Assembly (NCBI GenBank): GCA_030615745.1
Contig: JAUWYR010000026.1
Location: forward strand, 1-33,489
Source: Candidatus Zixiibacteriota bacterium
Lineage (GTDB): Bacteria > Zixibacteria > MSB-5A5 > SM23-73-2
DNA: 33,489 nt
Direction: 5' to 3'
Below the pieces are notes generated by a model that saw only the letters and a list, made by a program, of their open reading frames with translations, ran no database searches and was not told where the DNA came from. How positions within the stretch are numbered: the stretch's first letter is position 1; every line of letters starts with the position of its first letter. Below, piece after piece: positions 24,931 to 33,250 of this stretch. Both the position numbers and the translations under genes were made by a program.

Positions 24931-25098
24931 CCCATCCCGCATTCACTCTTTTCTACTCTTTTAACCTCACCTCCTTGTATTATAAATAAGGTTTTTGTTA
25001 ATAGAAAAAAAGGGTAAACATTGCCAAAAAAAACATAAAAAAGAGAAACAAAATTAGAACCCCTATGTTTACTCTTTAAGTTTTAAAAGACTCTTTTT

Positions 25099-25127
25099 AT
25101 AATAAAAAAATAAAAAACATTTGTCAA
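25099..25127 (-). promoter_or_regulatory. strong promoter of the BNR-like gene
   Basis: On the minus strand TTGACA (25122-25127), 17 bases and TATTAT (25099-25104) give a near-perfect sigma70 promoter. The leader would be about 205 bases and contains GTAAACAT/ATGTTTAC (25014-25021 with 25065-25072), followed on the minus strand by a T-run. Confidence 0.7.
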
Positions 25128-25261
25128 GAAGAAATTTAAGTCTTACTGCTATCTCTTTTTGTTTCAATAAAATAATTTCATTATTTAAGATTTTACTTTA
25201 AGAACTTTTAACACAGATTTTATCTCTGTAACATAAAATGGAAATACATAAAAGAATTTAT

Positions 25262-25280
25262 GCAGGGCTAAATGCCCTGC
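25262..25280. repeat. GCAGGGC-TAAAT-GCCCTGC hairpin
   Basis: A perfect 7-bp stem with TAAAT loop, sharing its design with hairpins at 9916-9934, 13669-13691 and 29425-29442. The rest of 24943-25494 shows no gene. Confidence 0.6.
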
Positions 25281-25494
25281 CTATTGAGTTGACTTTTTAT
25301 ATTTTCATTGTTTGGGTCAGCCTGCCCAGCCAGGGGGGACCCGACCAGCACAGAGGTTTTTTAAGAGTTATCTAAAGTCTTTTAAATAATTCTTGACATT
25401 CAAAAGATTGTAATACAAATTAGAAAAAAAACAGCCTACCGAGATTTGTTCTATGATTAAAAGAATTAAACCATAAAGAAGATAAGGAGAAAAA

Positions 25495-28400
25495 GTGCAG
25501 GAAAAACTTATCTCCAAAGATTTCAGGTTCATCTTTATCTGTGTTATCATCTGTGCGGTCTCCCTTTTGATAGGAATTAAGTATTTTTCCAAAGTATTTC
25601 CTGAGGCAACAATCGATTTCAAAATTACAAGAGAAGAATCTGTCCCTATAGCAGAAAATTTTATAAAGGAAAAGGGGTTGGATATATCTGGTTACCGGCA
25701 TGCTGTGATTTTTTCTCATGATGATATTGCCAAGGTATTTTTAGAAAAAGAATTAGGCTTGGAAAAAGCACAAGATATAATGGGGAAAAAAGTTAAACTC
25801 TGGAGGTGGAGCAACAGGTGGTTTAAGCCTCTAAAAAAAGAGGAGTTTAAAGTTTTTGTTTCCCCAGAAGGGGAGATAATAAGATTTGAGCATCTTTTAC
25901 CTGAAGAAGCTTCCGGTGAAGATCTTTTAAAAGAGGATGCACAAAAAGTCGCAGAAGATTTTCTGTCCAAGACTATGGGTAAAGATTTAGATAGCCTTGA
26001 GTTTGTTTCAGCCTCATCTGAGAAGCGTCCCAAAAGAACAGACCATACTTTCATCTGGAAAGAAAAAGGATTCGATATTAAGGATGCTACTTATAGATAT
26101 AAAGTCACTGTTTTAGGAGATAAAATCGGAGGTTACAAAGAATTTTTAAAAGTTCCTGATAAATGGAAAAGGTCTTATCATAAACTTCGTTCCCTGAATG
26201 AAACTACCTCACAGGTAGCAGCTTTCTTTCTTTTATTAACTATGTTAGCTTTAGTTTTTGTGTTTTTGGTCAGAGTTAGAAACAGGGATATAAAATGGAA
26301 GACCGCTTTAATCTTTGGAATTGTTGCTTTTATATTAACCTTCCTTTCACAATTAAATGCCCTACCTTTGACTGAGTTTGCCTACAAGACTACAGAATCT
26401 TATGGAAGCTTTTTGACAAAAAGTATTTTGATTGGTCTTTTAGCCTCCCTGGGTGTGGGGGTATTTATAATGTTTTTAACCGCAGGGGCTGAGCCTTTGT
26501 ATCGGCAACATTATAAAAAGAAAATATCTTTAACCAATCTTTTCAGATGGAGGGGAATAAGAACTAAAAAGTTCTTCTTAACTTTAATCTTAGGATTCAC
26601 CTTAACCTTTTTCTTTTTCGCTTACCAGATTATCTTTTACCTTATCGCAGGCAAATTCGGCGCCTGGGCACCGGCGGAGATACCATATTCGGATATGCTC
26701 AACACCGCCATCCCCTGGATTTTTGTTTTGTTGATAGGATTTTTTCCTGCGGTTTCAGAGGAATTTATCTCCAGGATGTTCTCCATTCCATTTTTCCAGA
26801 AATATTTAAAATTGGGCTGGCTTGGAATTGTTATTCCCGCTTTTATCTGGGGATTCGCTCATGCTAACTATCCTAATCAGCCTTTTTTCATTCGAGGATT
26901 GGAGGTTGGGTTTGCTGGAATAATAATTGGAATCATTATGATAAGGTATAATATCTTAGCACTTTTGGTCTGGCACTACACTGTGGATGCTTTATACACA
27001 GCCTTCCTTTTGTTCAGGTCAGGAAATTTATATTTTATGGTCTCAGCTGGAATAACAACCGGGATATTGCTTATTCCACTTGTGGTTGCTTTAGTCGCTT
27101 ATTTGAGAACAAAAAGATTTGAAAAAGAGGATGAGCTTTTAAATGAGGTTGAGGGGACCAAAGCTCCTTTAAAAGTTGAAGAAAAAGTAAAAGAGGAAAT
27201 TTTCGAGGTGCCTTATAAACCCTTGCCCAAAAAAAGGATTATTTTGGGCGTTGTTCTAATAGGTGCTTTGTTATGTTTATACTTTGTAAAAGCTGAGAGG
27301 TTTGGAGACTTCGTAGATTTTTCTATAACTAAAAATAAGGCAAAGTTGATTTCAGATGATTTTCTCAAAAACAAAGGGGTAAATCCGAATGAGTTCAGAA
27401 AAGTGACCATCACCAATAACATATTTAACAAATATAAGGGAAAATACATTCTCGAAAGAAAAGGGATTTTAGGTTTGAATCAGGTTTATGGGGAAAATCT
27501 TTCAGGATTTCGGTGGCTTACAAGATACTATAAGCCTCTAAAAAAGGAAGAATACAGGGTGTATATTGACCCTAAAAAAAGTGATGTTATATCCTTTGAG
27601 CATATCGTAGCAGAAGAAAAAGAGGGAGCCTTTAAAGATTTAGATTCTGCTTTGGTTATTGCCCAAAACTTTATCCAGAGCAAAGGAATCGATCTTGAAA
27701 GGTTTGAACTTAAAGAGTCCACATCAGAAAAAAGAAAGAATAGAGTTGATCACAAATTTGTCTGGGAAGCCAAAGAAGATGACTTAAGAAATGTCGATCA
27801 GGCTAAATTCAGGATAATATTAAATATTCAAGGAGATGAGGTCTCTTTCTTTAAAAAGAAAATGAAGATACCTGAGAAATGGAGACGGGAAAGAGAAAAA
27901 AGCACACTTTTAGGAGCGGTAAGGTTTGGGACAAAGATAGTTTTGATTGCACTCTTTGCAGGATACTCTGTTCTCTTTTTAGTGAGAAAGGTTAGAGCTG
28001 GAGAGATGAGGTGGAAAAAAATTATTCTTTTGAGCTTGATACCTGCTGGTTTGGTTTTACTCTCCTTTATAAATGAGTTCTCCTCTATCTATCAGTCATA
28101 TCCTACATCCATTCCTTTGAACGTTTTCACCATCTCAGCACTTGTTGGATTTTTAATCGGTATTATCGGTGTGTTTATTCTGTCTTCTTTTTCTTTTGGG
28201 GTTATATCATCGTTTTATCCGAACTGGTCATCTTTTTTCAAAAAAACTATCAAGAAAAAGTTAGCTTTAGATGCTCTGATCTGTGCAATCTTTTCAACAG
28301 GATTATTTTTGGGTATAACAAAGCTAACTAATATATTAGTATTCAAATTTAACACCATAGCTTTAATCTCTGCACTCTCAATTCCGGGGAATATCGATAC

Positions 28401-28842
28401 ATATCTCCCTTTTGTCTCCTATTTGAGCGATATTGTTTTCAAAAGCATTTTGCTTTTAGCTATAATCGGGGCTGTGGTTTTCTTTACAACAAATTATTTC
28501 AAAAAGTTCTGGCACTGGATTATCTTAGTTCCACTTATACTTTTTGCTTTTGTTTCCGGGGATGCCAAGACAACACCTGAATTTTTGTTCGATGCCATCA
28601 TTTTAGTGATCTGGATAGTTCCATTTTTCCTTTTGATCAAATGGTTTTTAAGAAATAATATATTAGCCTATTCGCTTTCTGTATTCTCCATCTTAAGTTT
28701 AAAAGGATTTTCAAACTTAGTTTCTCAGAAAGCAAGCTTTTATCAATTGAATGGTATTATATTGGGAATAGTGATTTTGATTCCTTTTATCTTGCTTTTG
28801 TTAGACTCACTTTCCCAAAAAGGTGAAGTTAAAAAGATATAA
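25495..28842 (+). CDS. internally duplicated CPBP-family (CAAX-like) membrane protease
   Basis: A 1115-aa polytopic inner-membrane protein starting at GTG behind AAGGAG. It is built from two homologous halves. Each has one N-terminal membrane segment (12-29; 581-599), a soluble PepSY-like extracytoplasmic module of about 200 aa (41-235; 608-805) and a bundle of membrane helices. The modules align clearly: WFKPLKKEEFKVFVSPEGEIIRFEH (110-133) with YYKPLKKEEYRVYIDPKKSDVISFEH, and SSEKRPKRTDHTFIWKEK with TSEKRKNRVDHKFVWEAK. The first half keeps CPBP catalytic motifs: Glu422-Glu423 with Arg427 (EEFISR), His456 in FAHANYP and His494 in WHYTVDAL. The second half has lost them and is probably regulatory. 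Substrate unknown. The LiaF-like gene follows 23 bases later, so an envelope-stress role is plausible. Confidence 0.85.
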   Translation: MQEKLISKDFRFIFICVIICAVSLLIGIKYFSKVFPEATIDFKITREESVPIAENFIKEKGLDISGYRHAVIFSHDDIAKVFLEKELGLEKAQDIMGKKVKLWRWSNRWFKPLKKEEFKVFVSPEGEIIRFEHLLPEEASGEDLLKEDAQKVAEDFLSKTMGKDLDSLEFVSASSEKRPKRTDHTFIWKEKGFDIKDATYRYKVTVLGDKIGGYKEFLKVPDKWKRSYHKLRSLNETTSQVAAFFLLLTMLALVFVFLVRVRNRDIKWKTALIFGIVAFILTFLSQLNALPLTEFAYKTTESYGSFLTKSILIGLLASLGVGVFIMFLTAGAEPLYRQHYKKKISLTNLFRWRGIRTKKFFLTLILGFTLTFFFFAYQIIFYLIAGKFGAWAPAEIPYSDMLNTAIPWIFVLLIGFFPAVSEEFISRMFSIPFFQKYLKLGWLGIVIPAFIWGFAHANYPNQPFFIRGLEVGFAGIIIGIIMIRYNILALLVWHYTVDALYTAFLLFRSGNLYFMVSAGITTGILLIPLVVALVAYLRTKRFEKEDELLNEVEGTKAPLKVEEKVKEEIFEVPYKPLPKKRIILGVVLIGALLCLYFVKAERFGDFVDFSITKNKAKLISDDFLKNKGVNPNEFRKVTITNNIFNKYKGKYILERKGILGLNQVYGENLSGFRWLTRYYKPLKKEEYRVYIDPKKSDVISFEHIVAEEKEGAFKDLDSALVIAQNFIQSKGIDLERFELKESTSEKRKNRVDHKFVWEAKEDDLRNVDQAKFRIILNIQGDEVSFFKKKMKIPEKWRREREKSTLLGAVRFGTKIVLIALFAGYSVLFLVRKVRAGEMRWKKIILLSLIPAGLVLLSFINEFSSIYQSYPTSIPLNVFTISALVGFLIGIIGVFILSSFSFGVISSFYPNWSSFFKKTIKKKLALDALICAIFSTGLFLGITKLTNILVFKFNTIALISALSIPGNIDTYLPFVSYLSDIVFKSILLLAIIGAVVFFTTNYFKKFWHWIILVPLILFAFVSGDAKTTPEFLFDAIILVIWIVPFFLLIKWFLRNNILAYSLSVFSILSLKGFSNLVSQKASFYQLNGIILGIVILIPFILLLLDSLSQKGEVKKI

Positions 28843-28865
28843 ATGAACTATACCAGGAGGATAAA

Positions 28866-29420
28866 ATGGGGAAAAATTTCGGCACTATAATTTTTGGTTT
28901 GATATTAGTTTTATTAGGAGGATTGATTCTTTTAGATAACTTAGGGGCTTTAGAATTCTGGAAGGTTTTAGGTAATATCTGGCCAATCATTCTCGTAATT
29001 TTAGGTGTATGGCTTATATTCCAGAGAGCACAGCCCGATTATGCTCAAGCCCCGGCAAAATTAAGCAAAGGTTTTGGAAATATTTTTTTAAATCCTAAAA
29101 GTATAGAGCCTGAAGGGTTGCTGGTCAACTCCGGCTTCGGGGACGTTGAAATCAATCTAACTAAAACTGGTCTTTTAGATAAAGAGAATTTGGTTAATAT
29201 AAATCTTGGTTTTGGAGACATAAAAGTTTTACTTCCTGAAGGCTTGCCTATTTTAGCTTCAGGTAATTCCTTTGCTGGAAAGATAGAGATTTTGGGTAAG
29301 ATGGCAGATGGTATAGGTAATAAAGTTGAGTATGAGGATGAGGGATACGGTTCTGCAACCAAAAAGCTAAAGATAGCCACAAAATTAGGATTCGGAGATA
29401 TAAGGATTTTTCGAGCTTGA
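28866..29420 (+). CDS. LiaF-like membrane protein (LiaI/LiaF TM region plus C-terminal beta domain)
   Basis: A 184-aa protein behind AGGAGG. Two hydrophobic segments (about 5-26 and 34-53) with LLGGLILLDNLG and WPIILVILGVWLIF are typical of the LiaI/LiaF-type transmembrane region (DUF5668-like). Residues 80-184 form a short repetitive beta domain with three GFGD signatures (SGFGDVEINL, LGFGDIKVLLPEG, LGFGDIRIF), as in the LiaF C-terminal domain, known from cell-envelope stress response systems where it inhibits a sensor kinase. No kinase or regulator adjoins it. Probably cotranscribed with the duplicated CPBP protease. Confidence 0.82.
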   Translation: MGKNFGTIIFGLILVLLGGLILLDNLGALEFWKVLGNIWPIILVILGVWLIFQRAQPDYAQAPAKLSKGFGNIFLNPKSIEPEGLLVNSGFGDVEINLTKTGLLDKENLVNINLGFGDIKVLLPEGLPILASGNSFAGKIEILGKMADGIGNKVEYEDEGYGSATKKLKIATKLGFGDIRIFRA

Positions 29421-29424
29421 TTTT

Positions 29425-29442
29425 CGCAGGCTAAAGCCTGCG
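29425..29442. repeat. CGCAGGC-TAAA-GCCTGCG hairpin
   Basis: A perfect 7-bp stem with loop TAAA, followed by CCTACC. Same design as 25262-25280. It has no T-tail, so it is not a terminator for the preceding gene. Confidence 0.6.
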
Positions 29443-29503
29443 CCTACCCACCAGTTATCTAGACATTGTTTCCTAAGTAATGTTACAATATCTGTTCCCG
29501 ATG

Positions 29504-29525
29504 TCATCGGGACTCGCAATGACAG
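29504..29525. repeat. partial copy of the GACTCGCAATGACAG repeat
   Basis: GACTCGCAATGACAG at 29511-29525 is identical to 15740-15754 in the MITE-like element. It is joined to CCCGATG-T-CATCGGG (29497-29511). The flanks (about 29470-29575) form a poor inverted repeat, suggesting a decayed member of the same element type. Confidence 0.5.
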
Positions 29526-29598
29526 GCTAAAATATGCGGAAGCATCAAGAGATAATGTTATTTTGGAAACATTCTACTATATTAAGAGGGAATTTTGA

Positions 29599-29627
29599 TT
29601 GACAAGTCTGTGTTCTGAGTTTAAATT
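29599..29627 (+). promoter_or_regulatory. candidate glyA promoter
   Basis: TTGACA (29599-29604), 17 bases and TAAATT (29622-29627). The leader then holds a bulged hairpin at 29650-29670 (GGTGG/CCACC with GTT loop), followed by TGTTTTTATT, which could act as an attenuator. Confidence 0.45.
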
Positions 29628-29734
29628 GGGATAGAGATAAAAGCACTAAGGTGGGGAACGTTGTTCCACCTGTTTTTATTAAGAGTAAGCCCTTTGGCTT
29701 TACTTTAGGGAATTATTTGAGGAGAAATGTGAAA

Positions 29735-30988
29735 ATGAGTAAATTAAAAGAAGTTGACCCAGAAGTTTATGAAGCTATTTTAGGGGAGACCAAAAGGGAG
29801 GCAAATAACTTAGAGTTGATCGCCTCGGAGAATTTTGTGAGTGAGGCTGTTCTGGAAGCGATGGGGAGTGTGATGACCAATAAGTATTCTGAGGGTTATC
29901 CTAAGAAAAGATATTATGGTGGGTGCGAGTTTATGGATGTGGTGGAAAACCTGGCAAGGGATAGAGCAAAGGAGCTTTTCGGATGCGAGCATGTGAATGT
30001 CCAGCCCCATTCAGGTTCTCAAGCTAATATGGGGGTCTATTTCTGCGTTTTAAAGCCTGGTGATACTATGTTAGGCTTGAACCTTTCGCACGGTGGTCAT
30101 CTGACTCATGGCCATCCGGTCAATTTCTCAGGAAAATTCTTCAATGTGGTTCCTTATGGAGTGAACAAGGAGACAGAGACAATAGATTACGATGAACTTG
30201 AAAAGATCGCAAAAGAGGCTAAACCTAAGATGATAGTTGCTGGAGCATCTGCATATCCCCGAGAGATAGATTTTGCTAAATTTAAAGAGGTCGCTGATGA
30301 GATGGGTGCATATCTCATGGTCGACATCGCTCATATAGCAGGACTTATCGTTGCGGGGATTCATCAGTCTCCTGTTCCTTATGCTGATTTTGTCACCACA
30401 ACCACTCATAAGACCTTAAGAGGACCACGCGGGGGGATGATAATGTGCAAAAAAAAATTCGCAAAAGAATTGGATAGAGAGATAATGCCCGGAATTCAAG
30501 GTGGACCTCTTATGCACATAATTTCTGCAAAAGCTGTTGCTTTTAAAGAAGCAAAAAAACCTGATTTCAAAGAATATCAACAGCAGATTGTAAGGAATGC
30601 AAAGGTATTAGCAAAAGAACTGGTCAATTTAGGTTATCATGTGGTCTCAGGTGGCACCGACACTCATCTTTTGTTGTTAAGCTTCATCGAAAGAAACTTA
30701 ACTGGAAAAGTTGTTGAGGAGGCTTTAGAAAAAGCAGGAATCACCGTCAACAAAAACACAGTTCCATTTGATCCACAAAAACCTTTTATCACCTCAGGAA
30801 TAAGAATTGGGACACCAGCCGTTACAACCAGAGGAATGAAAGAGCCGGAGATGGGAAAAATCGCCTACTGGATCGATAAAGTAATATCAAATCTCGGGGA
30901 TGAAAAGGTATATGAGAATATCAAAGGTGAGGTCTTAGAATTATGTAAAAAGTTTCCACTCTATAAGGAAAGAATAGAAGTGGGGTGA
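29735..30988 (+). CDS. glyA: serine hydroxymethyltransferase
   Basis: A 417-aa PLP enzyme interconverting serine and tetrahydrofolate with glycine and 5,10-methylene-THF. I choose the ATG at 29735 (GAGGAG about 10 bases before). A GTG at 29729 is closer to that SD and would add two residues. The frame is open back to 29651 but that GTG lies in a leader hairpin. The signature blocks are [44 protein letters not shown] (Asp197, His200) and [14 protein letters not shown] with the PLP lysine Lys226. Length is normal. It stands alone, with its own promoter candidate and a downstream terminator. Confidence 0.98.
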   Translation: MSKLKEVDPEVYEAILGETKREANNLELIASENFVSEAVLEAMGSVMTNKYSEGYPKKRYYGGCEFMDVVENLARDRAKELFGCEHVNVQPHSGSQANMGVYFCVLKPGDTMLGLNLSHGGHLTHGHPVNFSGKFFNVVPYGVNKETETIDYDELEKIAKEAKPKMIVAGASAYPREIDFAKFKEVADEMGAYLMVDIAHIAGLIVAGIHQSPVPYADFVTTTTHKTLRGPRGGMIMCKKKFAKELDREIMPGIQGGPLMHIISAKAVAFKEAKKPDFKEYQQQIVRNAKVLAKELVNLGYHVVSGGTDTHLLLLSFIERNLTGKVVEEALEKAGITVNKNTVPFDPQKPFITSGIRIGTPAVTTRGMKEPEMGKIAYWIDKVISNLGDEKVYENIKGEVLELCKKFPLYKERIEVG

Positions 30989-31118
30989 TGCTTTTAAAAT
31001 TCTTTTAGAGTGCGAACTAAAGTTTCCCCACAATGAAATTTAAAATTCATCAATGATATTTTGGACTGTAAACCTTTAGGTTTACTTGTTGTTGAAAAGA
31101 ATTAAGAAAACTTTTTAG

Positions 31119-31143
31119 GCACAGATTTTATCTGTGCTTTTTT
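31119..31143 (+). terminator. terminator after glyA
   Basis: GCACAGAT (31119-31126) and ATCTGTGC (31130-31137) form a perfect 8-bp stem with loop TTT, followed by six Ts. It lies 130 bases after the glyA stop. The remaining spacer to 31497 holds a CCCAACAGATTAAACAGATT repeat copy and a doubtful 40-codon frame, but no clear gene. Confidence 0.85.
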
Positions 31144-31497
31144 GCAGAAAAGAAATTATTTTGTGTTTGATGCAAATTCTTTGTTAGAAAAAATATTGAC
31201 TTTGTGAAAAAAATAACTAAGTTAAAACCAGTCTTGATAAGATGAGTGAGCCGATGTAATGAGTTGAAAAACATCTGATGATAACCGGTTGTATTATTCC
31301 CAACAGATTAAACAGATTTTAAAGGTTGAAGACAAACCTAAATTTGAGTTTTATTTCAATGGAAAAGAATATTATGCCTTTGAAAATGAGATGTTTTCAT
31401 ATGACTTTTAAAAAGTGAAAAATTTCACAAATCAGGACTTGACTCAAGGGGATTTCTCTGTAGTTTTATATCTGATTGTAAATCAAAAAGGCTGGTT

Positions 31498-32409
31498 ATG
31501 CTGAAAGCAATTCTTCTATATCTTTCCAGACAAAAAGGGATCCAGGATTTTATGATGAATTTCGGGGTTACCCGGAGGGTAGTAGACCGATTTGTATCCG
31601 GGGAACAACTGGAGGATGGCTTGAATGCGGTGAAGAAAGTAAACTCCGAAGGCGCTATTGCCACCTTAGATCATCTGGGCGAAGAGGTCACAGAACCAGA
31701 CGAGGCTGTGGCTGCTGCCGATGTTTATCTTGATGCCTTAGATCAGATCAATTTTAACCATGTTGATACCAACGTCTCGGTCAAACCCACTCAGCTCGGG
31801 TTGAAAATAGATAAAAAGCTATGTGAAAAGAACTTTACCAAAATCATCGAAAGGGCAAAAGAATATGATAACTTCGTCAGGATGGATATGGAAGATTCTG
31901 ATTGCACCCAGGACACCCTTGATGTTTTCAAGAGCTTGAGAAAAAAATATGATAATGTGGGGATTGTGATCCAGACTTATCTTTATAGAAGTGAAAAGGA
32001 CCTTGACGAAATCTTGGAATTAGAAGGTAGAATCAGGCTCTGCAAGGGTGCCTACAAAGAACCCAAAGAGGTCGCCTTCCCTAAAATACAGCAGGTGGAT
32101 GAGAATTTCGTGAAATTGATGCAGAAGATGCTTTTAAGCGGAATCTATCACGGAATAGCTACTCACGATGAGAAGATAATAGAGATAACAAAAGAGTTTG
32201 CCCAGAAAAACAATATCCCCAAAGATAGCTTCGAGTTTCAGCTCCTTTACGGGATCCGCACAGAGCTTCAACATAGGTTGGTCAAGGAGGGTTACAATGT
32301 GCGTATCTATATCCCCTTTGGAAGGGAATGGTATCCCTATTTTACGCGGCGTTTAGCTGAAAGACCAGCCAATCTATTCTTCTTTTTAAAGAATTTCTTC
32401 CGGGCATAA
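31498..32409 (+). CDS. proline dehydrogenase (monofunctional, FAD-dependent)
   Basis: A 303-aa enzyme of the PutA/PRODH barrel family that oxidises proline to 1-pyrroline-5-carboxylate and passes electrons to the quinone pool. Length fits monofunctional bacterial PRODH. Family blocks are NVSVKPTQLGL, VRMDMEDSDCTQDTLD, GIVIQTYLYRSEKDL, RLCKGAYKEP, GIATHDEKII, FEFQLLYGIR and the C-terminal RIYIPFGREWYPYFTRRLAERPAN, whose paired arginines bind the proline carboxylate. SD AAGG lies 6 bases before the ATG. No P5C dehydrogenase adjoins. It fits use of peptides released by the secreted peptidases encoded nearby. Confidence 0.93.
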   Translation: MLKAILLYLSRQKGIQDFMMNFGVTRRVVDRFVSGEQLEDGLNAVKKVNSEGAIATLDHLGEEVTEPDEAVAAADVYLDALDQINFNHVDTNVSVKPTQLGLKIDKKLCEKNFTKIIERAKEYDNFVRMDMEDSDCTQDTLDVFKSLRKKYDNVGIVIQTYLYRSEKDLDEILELEGRIRLCKGAYKEPKEVAFPKIQQVDENFVKLMQKMLLSGIYHGIATHDEKIIEITKEFAQKNNIPKDSFEFQLLYGIRTELQHRLVKEGYNVRIYIPFGREWYPYFTRRLAERPANLFFFLKNFFRA

Positions 32410-32469
32410 AAACCTTTATAACTAAAAATTTATCGTCTACGCATTTAAAATTGCCTCAAAGATTTTAAA

Positions 32470-32592
32470 ATAAATCCGCTTTATCTGTTCAATCCGTTTC
32501 ATCTGTTGGGAATTATCTGCTGTGAATCATCCGCTTAATCCGCTCAACCCGTTGACCAATCCGCAGACCCATCTGTTTAATCTGTTGGGAAT
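32470..32592. repeat. CTGTT/CCGTT repeat tract
   Basis: Repeated units such as TCTGTTCAATCCGTTTCATC, CTGTTGGGAA (twice) and CCGCTTAATCCGCTCAACCCG. The tract matches the reverse complement of 14749-14855 over about 100 bases with scattered differences. It is non-coding and lies between the PRODH gene and the terminator of the last gene. Confidence 0.65.
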
Positions 32593-32599
32593 AAACAAT

Positions 32600-32640
32600 A
32601 AAAAAACCCTCCCTCCGCCAAAGGCGGGGGAAGGGTTTTC
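32600..32640 (-). terminator. terminator of the last dockerin gene (probably bidirectional)
   Basis: 32605-32619 pairs with 32623-32637 over 15 positions with two mismatches, loop AAA. It is flanked by seven As (32600-32606; Ts for the minus strand) and by TTTT on the plus side. It sits 23 bases after the minus-strand stop. Confidence 0.85.
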
Positions 32641-32662
32641 TATCTCCGTAAGAGGTTTCAGA

Positions 32663-33250
32663 TTACTTGCAAAGGTCCTTGAATCCATCCACTGTGAACA
32701 TGCTCGGCTGATCCGGGAACGGAATCTCATTCGGGAAGCGTGCATAATCGTCCGGTGGAGGTCCACTCTTGAGCTTGTAGTTGGCAATATAGATAGCATC
32801 AGCAATATCACAATCACCATCTTTACTCAGATCCACATCACCCTGGTCTCTGAAAGGCATAGGCTTAGGTCCACTCTTGAGCTTGTAGTTGGAAATATAG
32901 ATTGCATCAGAAACATCGCACTCACCATCGTCGTTCGGATCTCCTCTGTAGAAGCCTGCGAACTTCAGAGCATCACACATAAACGCGTCCATAGGTGGAG
33001 GTGCAGGATCACCAGTTATGGTAACAATGGTCTGAGTTGATCCAGGAAGAAGAATGAATGCATTGGTGGTGTGAAGTAGAGACATATCATTTGGACCCTG
33101 TGTAGTATCATAGATATCCCAATCAGTTCCATACATCAGATTGAATAAGCTGTCTCTGTCCAGACCCCATCCACCAAAAGGATGCACATAAATGGTGTTA
33201 TCCAGACCCTTGAATCTCTCTTGCACAATTCCATGAACCGGCAAGAACAT
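32663..33250 (-). CDS. dockerin-containing secreted protein, C-terminal part (frame interrupted upstream)
   Basis: The listed start is simply the first ATG after an in-frame TAG at 33305-33307. No Shine-Dalgarno precedes it, and the coding sequence clearly continues upstream past the TAG to the window edge. The visible 195 residues hold a beta-rich region (residues 1-100) and a two-repeat type I dockerin with calcium loops DPNDDGECDVSD and a second built on DLSKDGDCDIAD, each followed by AIYI(S/A)NYKLKSGP. Unlike the other dockerins here it reads NYKLKSGP instead of NYLLKGGP, and about 30 residues follow it (ending FKDLCK). The GC content looks higher than in neighbouring genes. The catalytic role is unknown. 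Confidence 0.75.
   Translation of the reverse strand: MFLPVHGIVQERFKGLDNTIYVHPFGGWGLDRDSLFNLMYGTDWDIYDTTQGPNDMSLLHTTNAFILLPGSTQTIVTITGDPAPPPMDAFMCDALKFAGFYRGDPNDDGECDVSDAIYISNYKLKSGPKPMPFRDQGDVDLSKDGDCDIADAIYIANYKLKSGPPPDDYARFPNEIPFPDQPSMFTVDGFKDLCK

Noticed and set aside
29421-29734. Glycine or folate riboswitch before glyA
   Set aside because: I could not find the conserved riboswitch core; only a repeat remnant, a promoter-like site and a bulged hairpin are visible.
31289-31411. 40-codon TTG-started ORF in the glyA to PRODH spacer
   Set aside because: The end (FYFNGKEYYAFENEMFSYDF) looks protein-like, but the start overlaps a CCCAACAGATTAAACAG repeat and has no SD; perhaps a gene remnant, not supportable as a gene.
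32522-33040. 172-codon plus-strand ORF
   Set aside because: It is the antisense of the dockerin repeats plus the CTGTT repeat tract and terminator; low-complexity and repetitive product.
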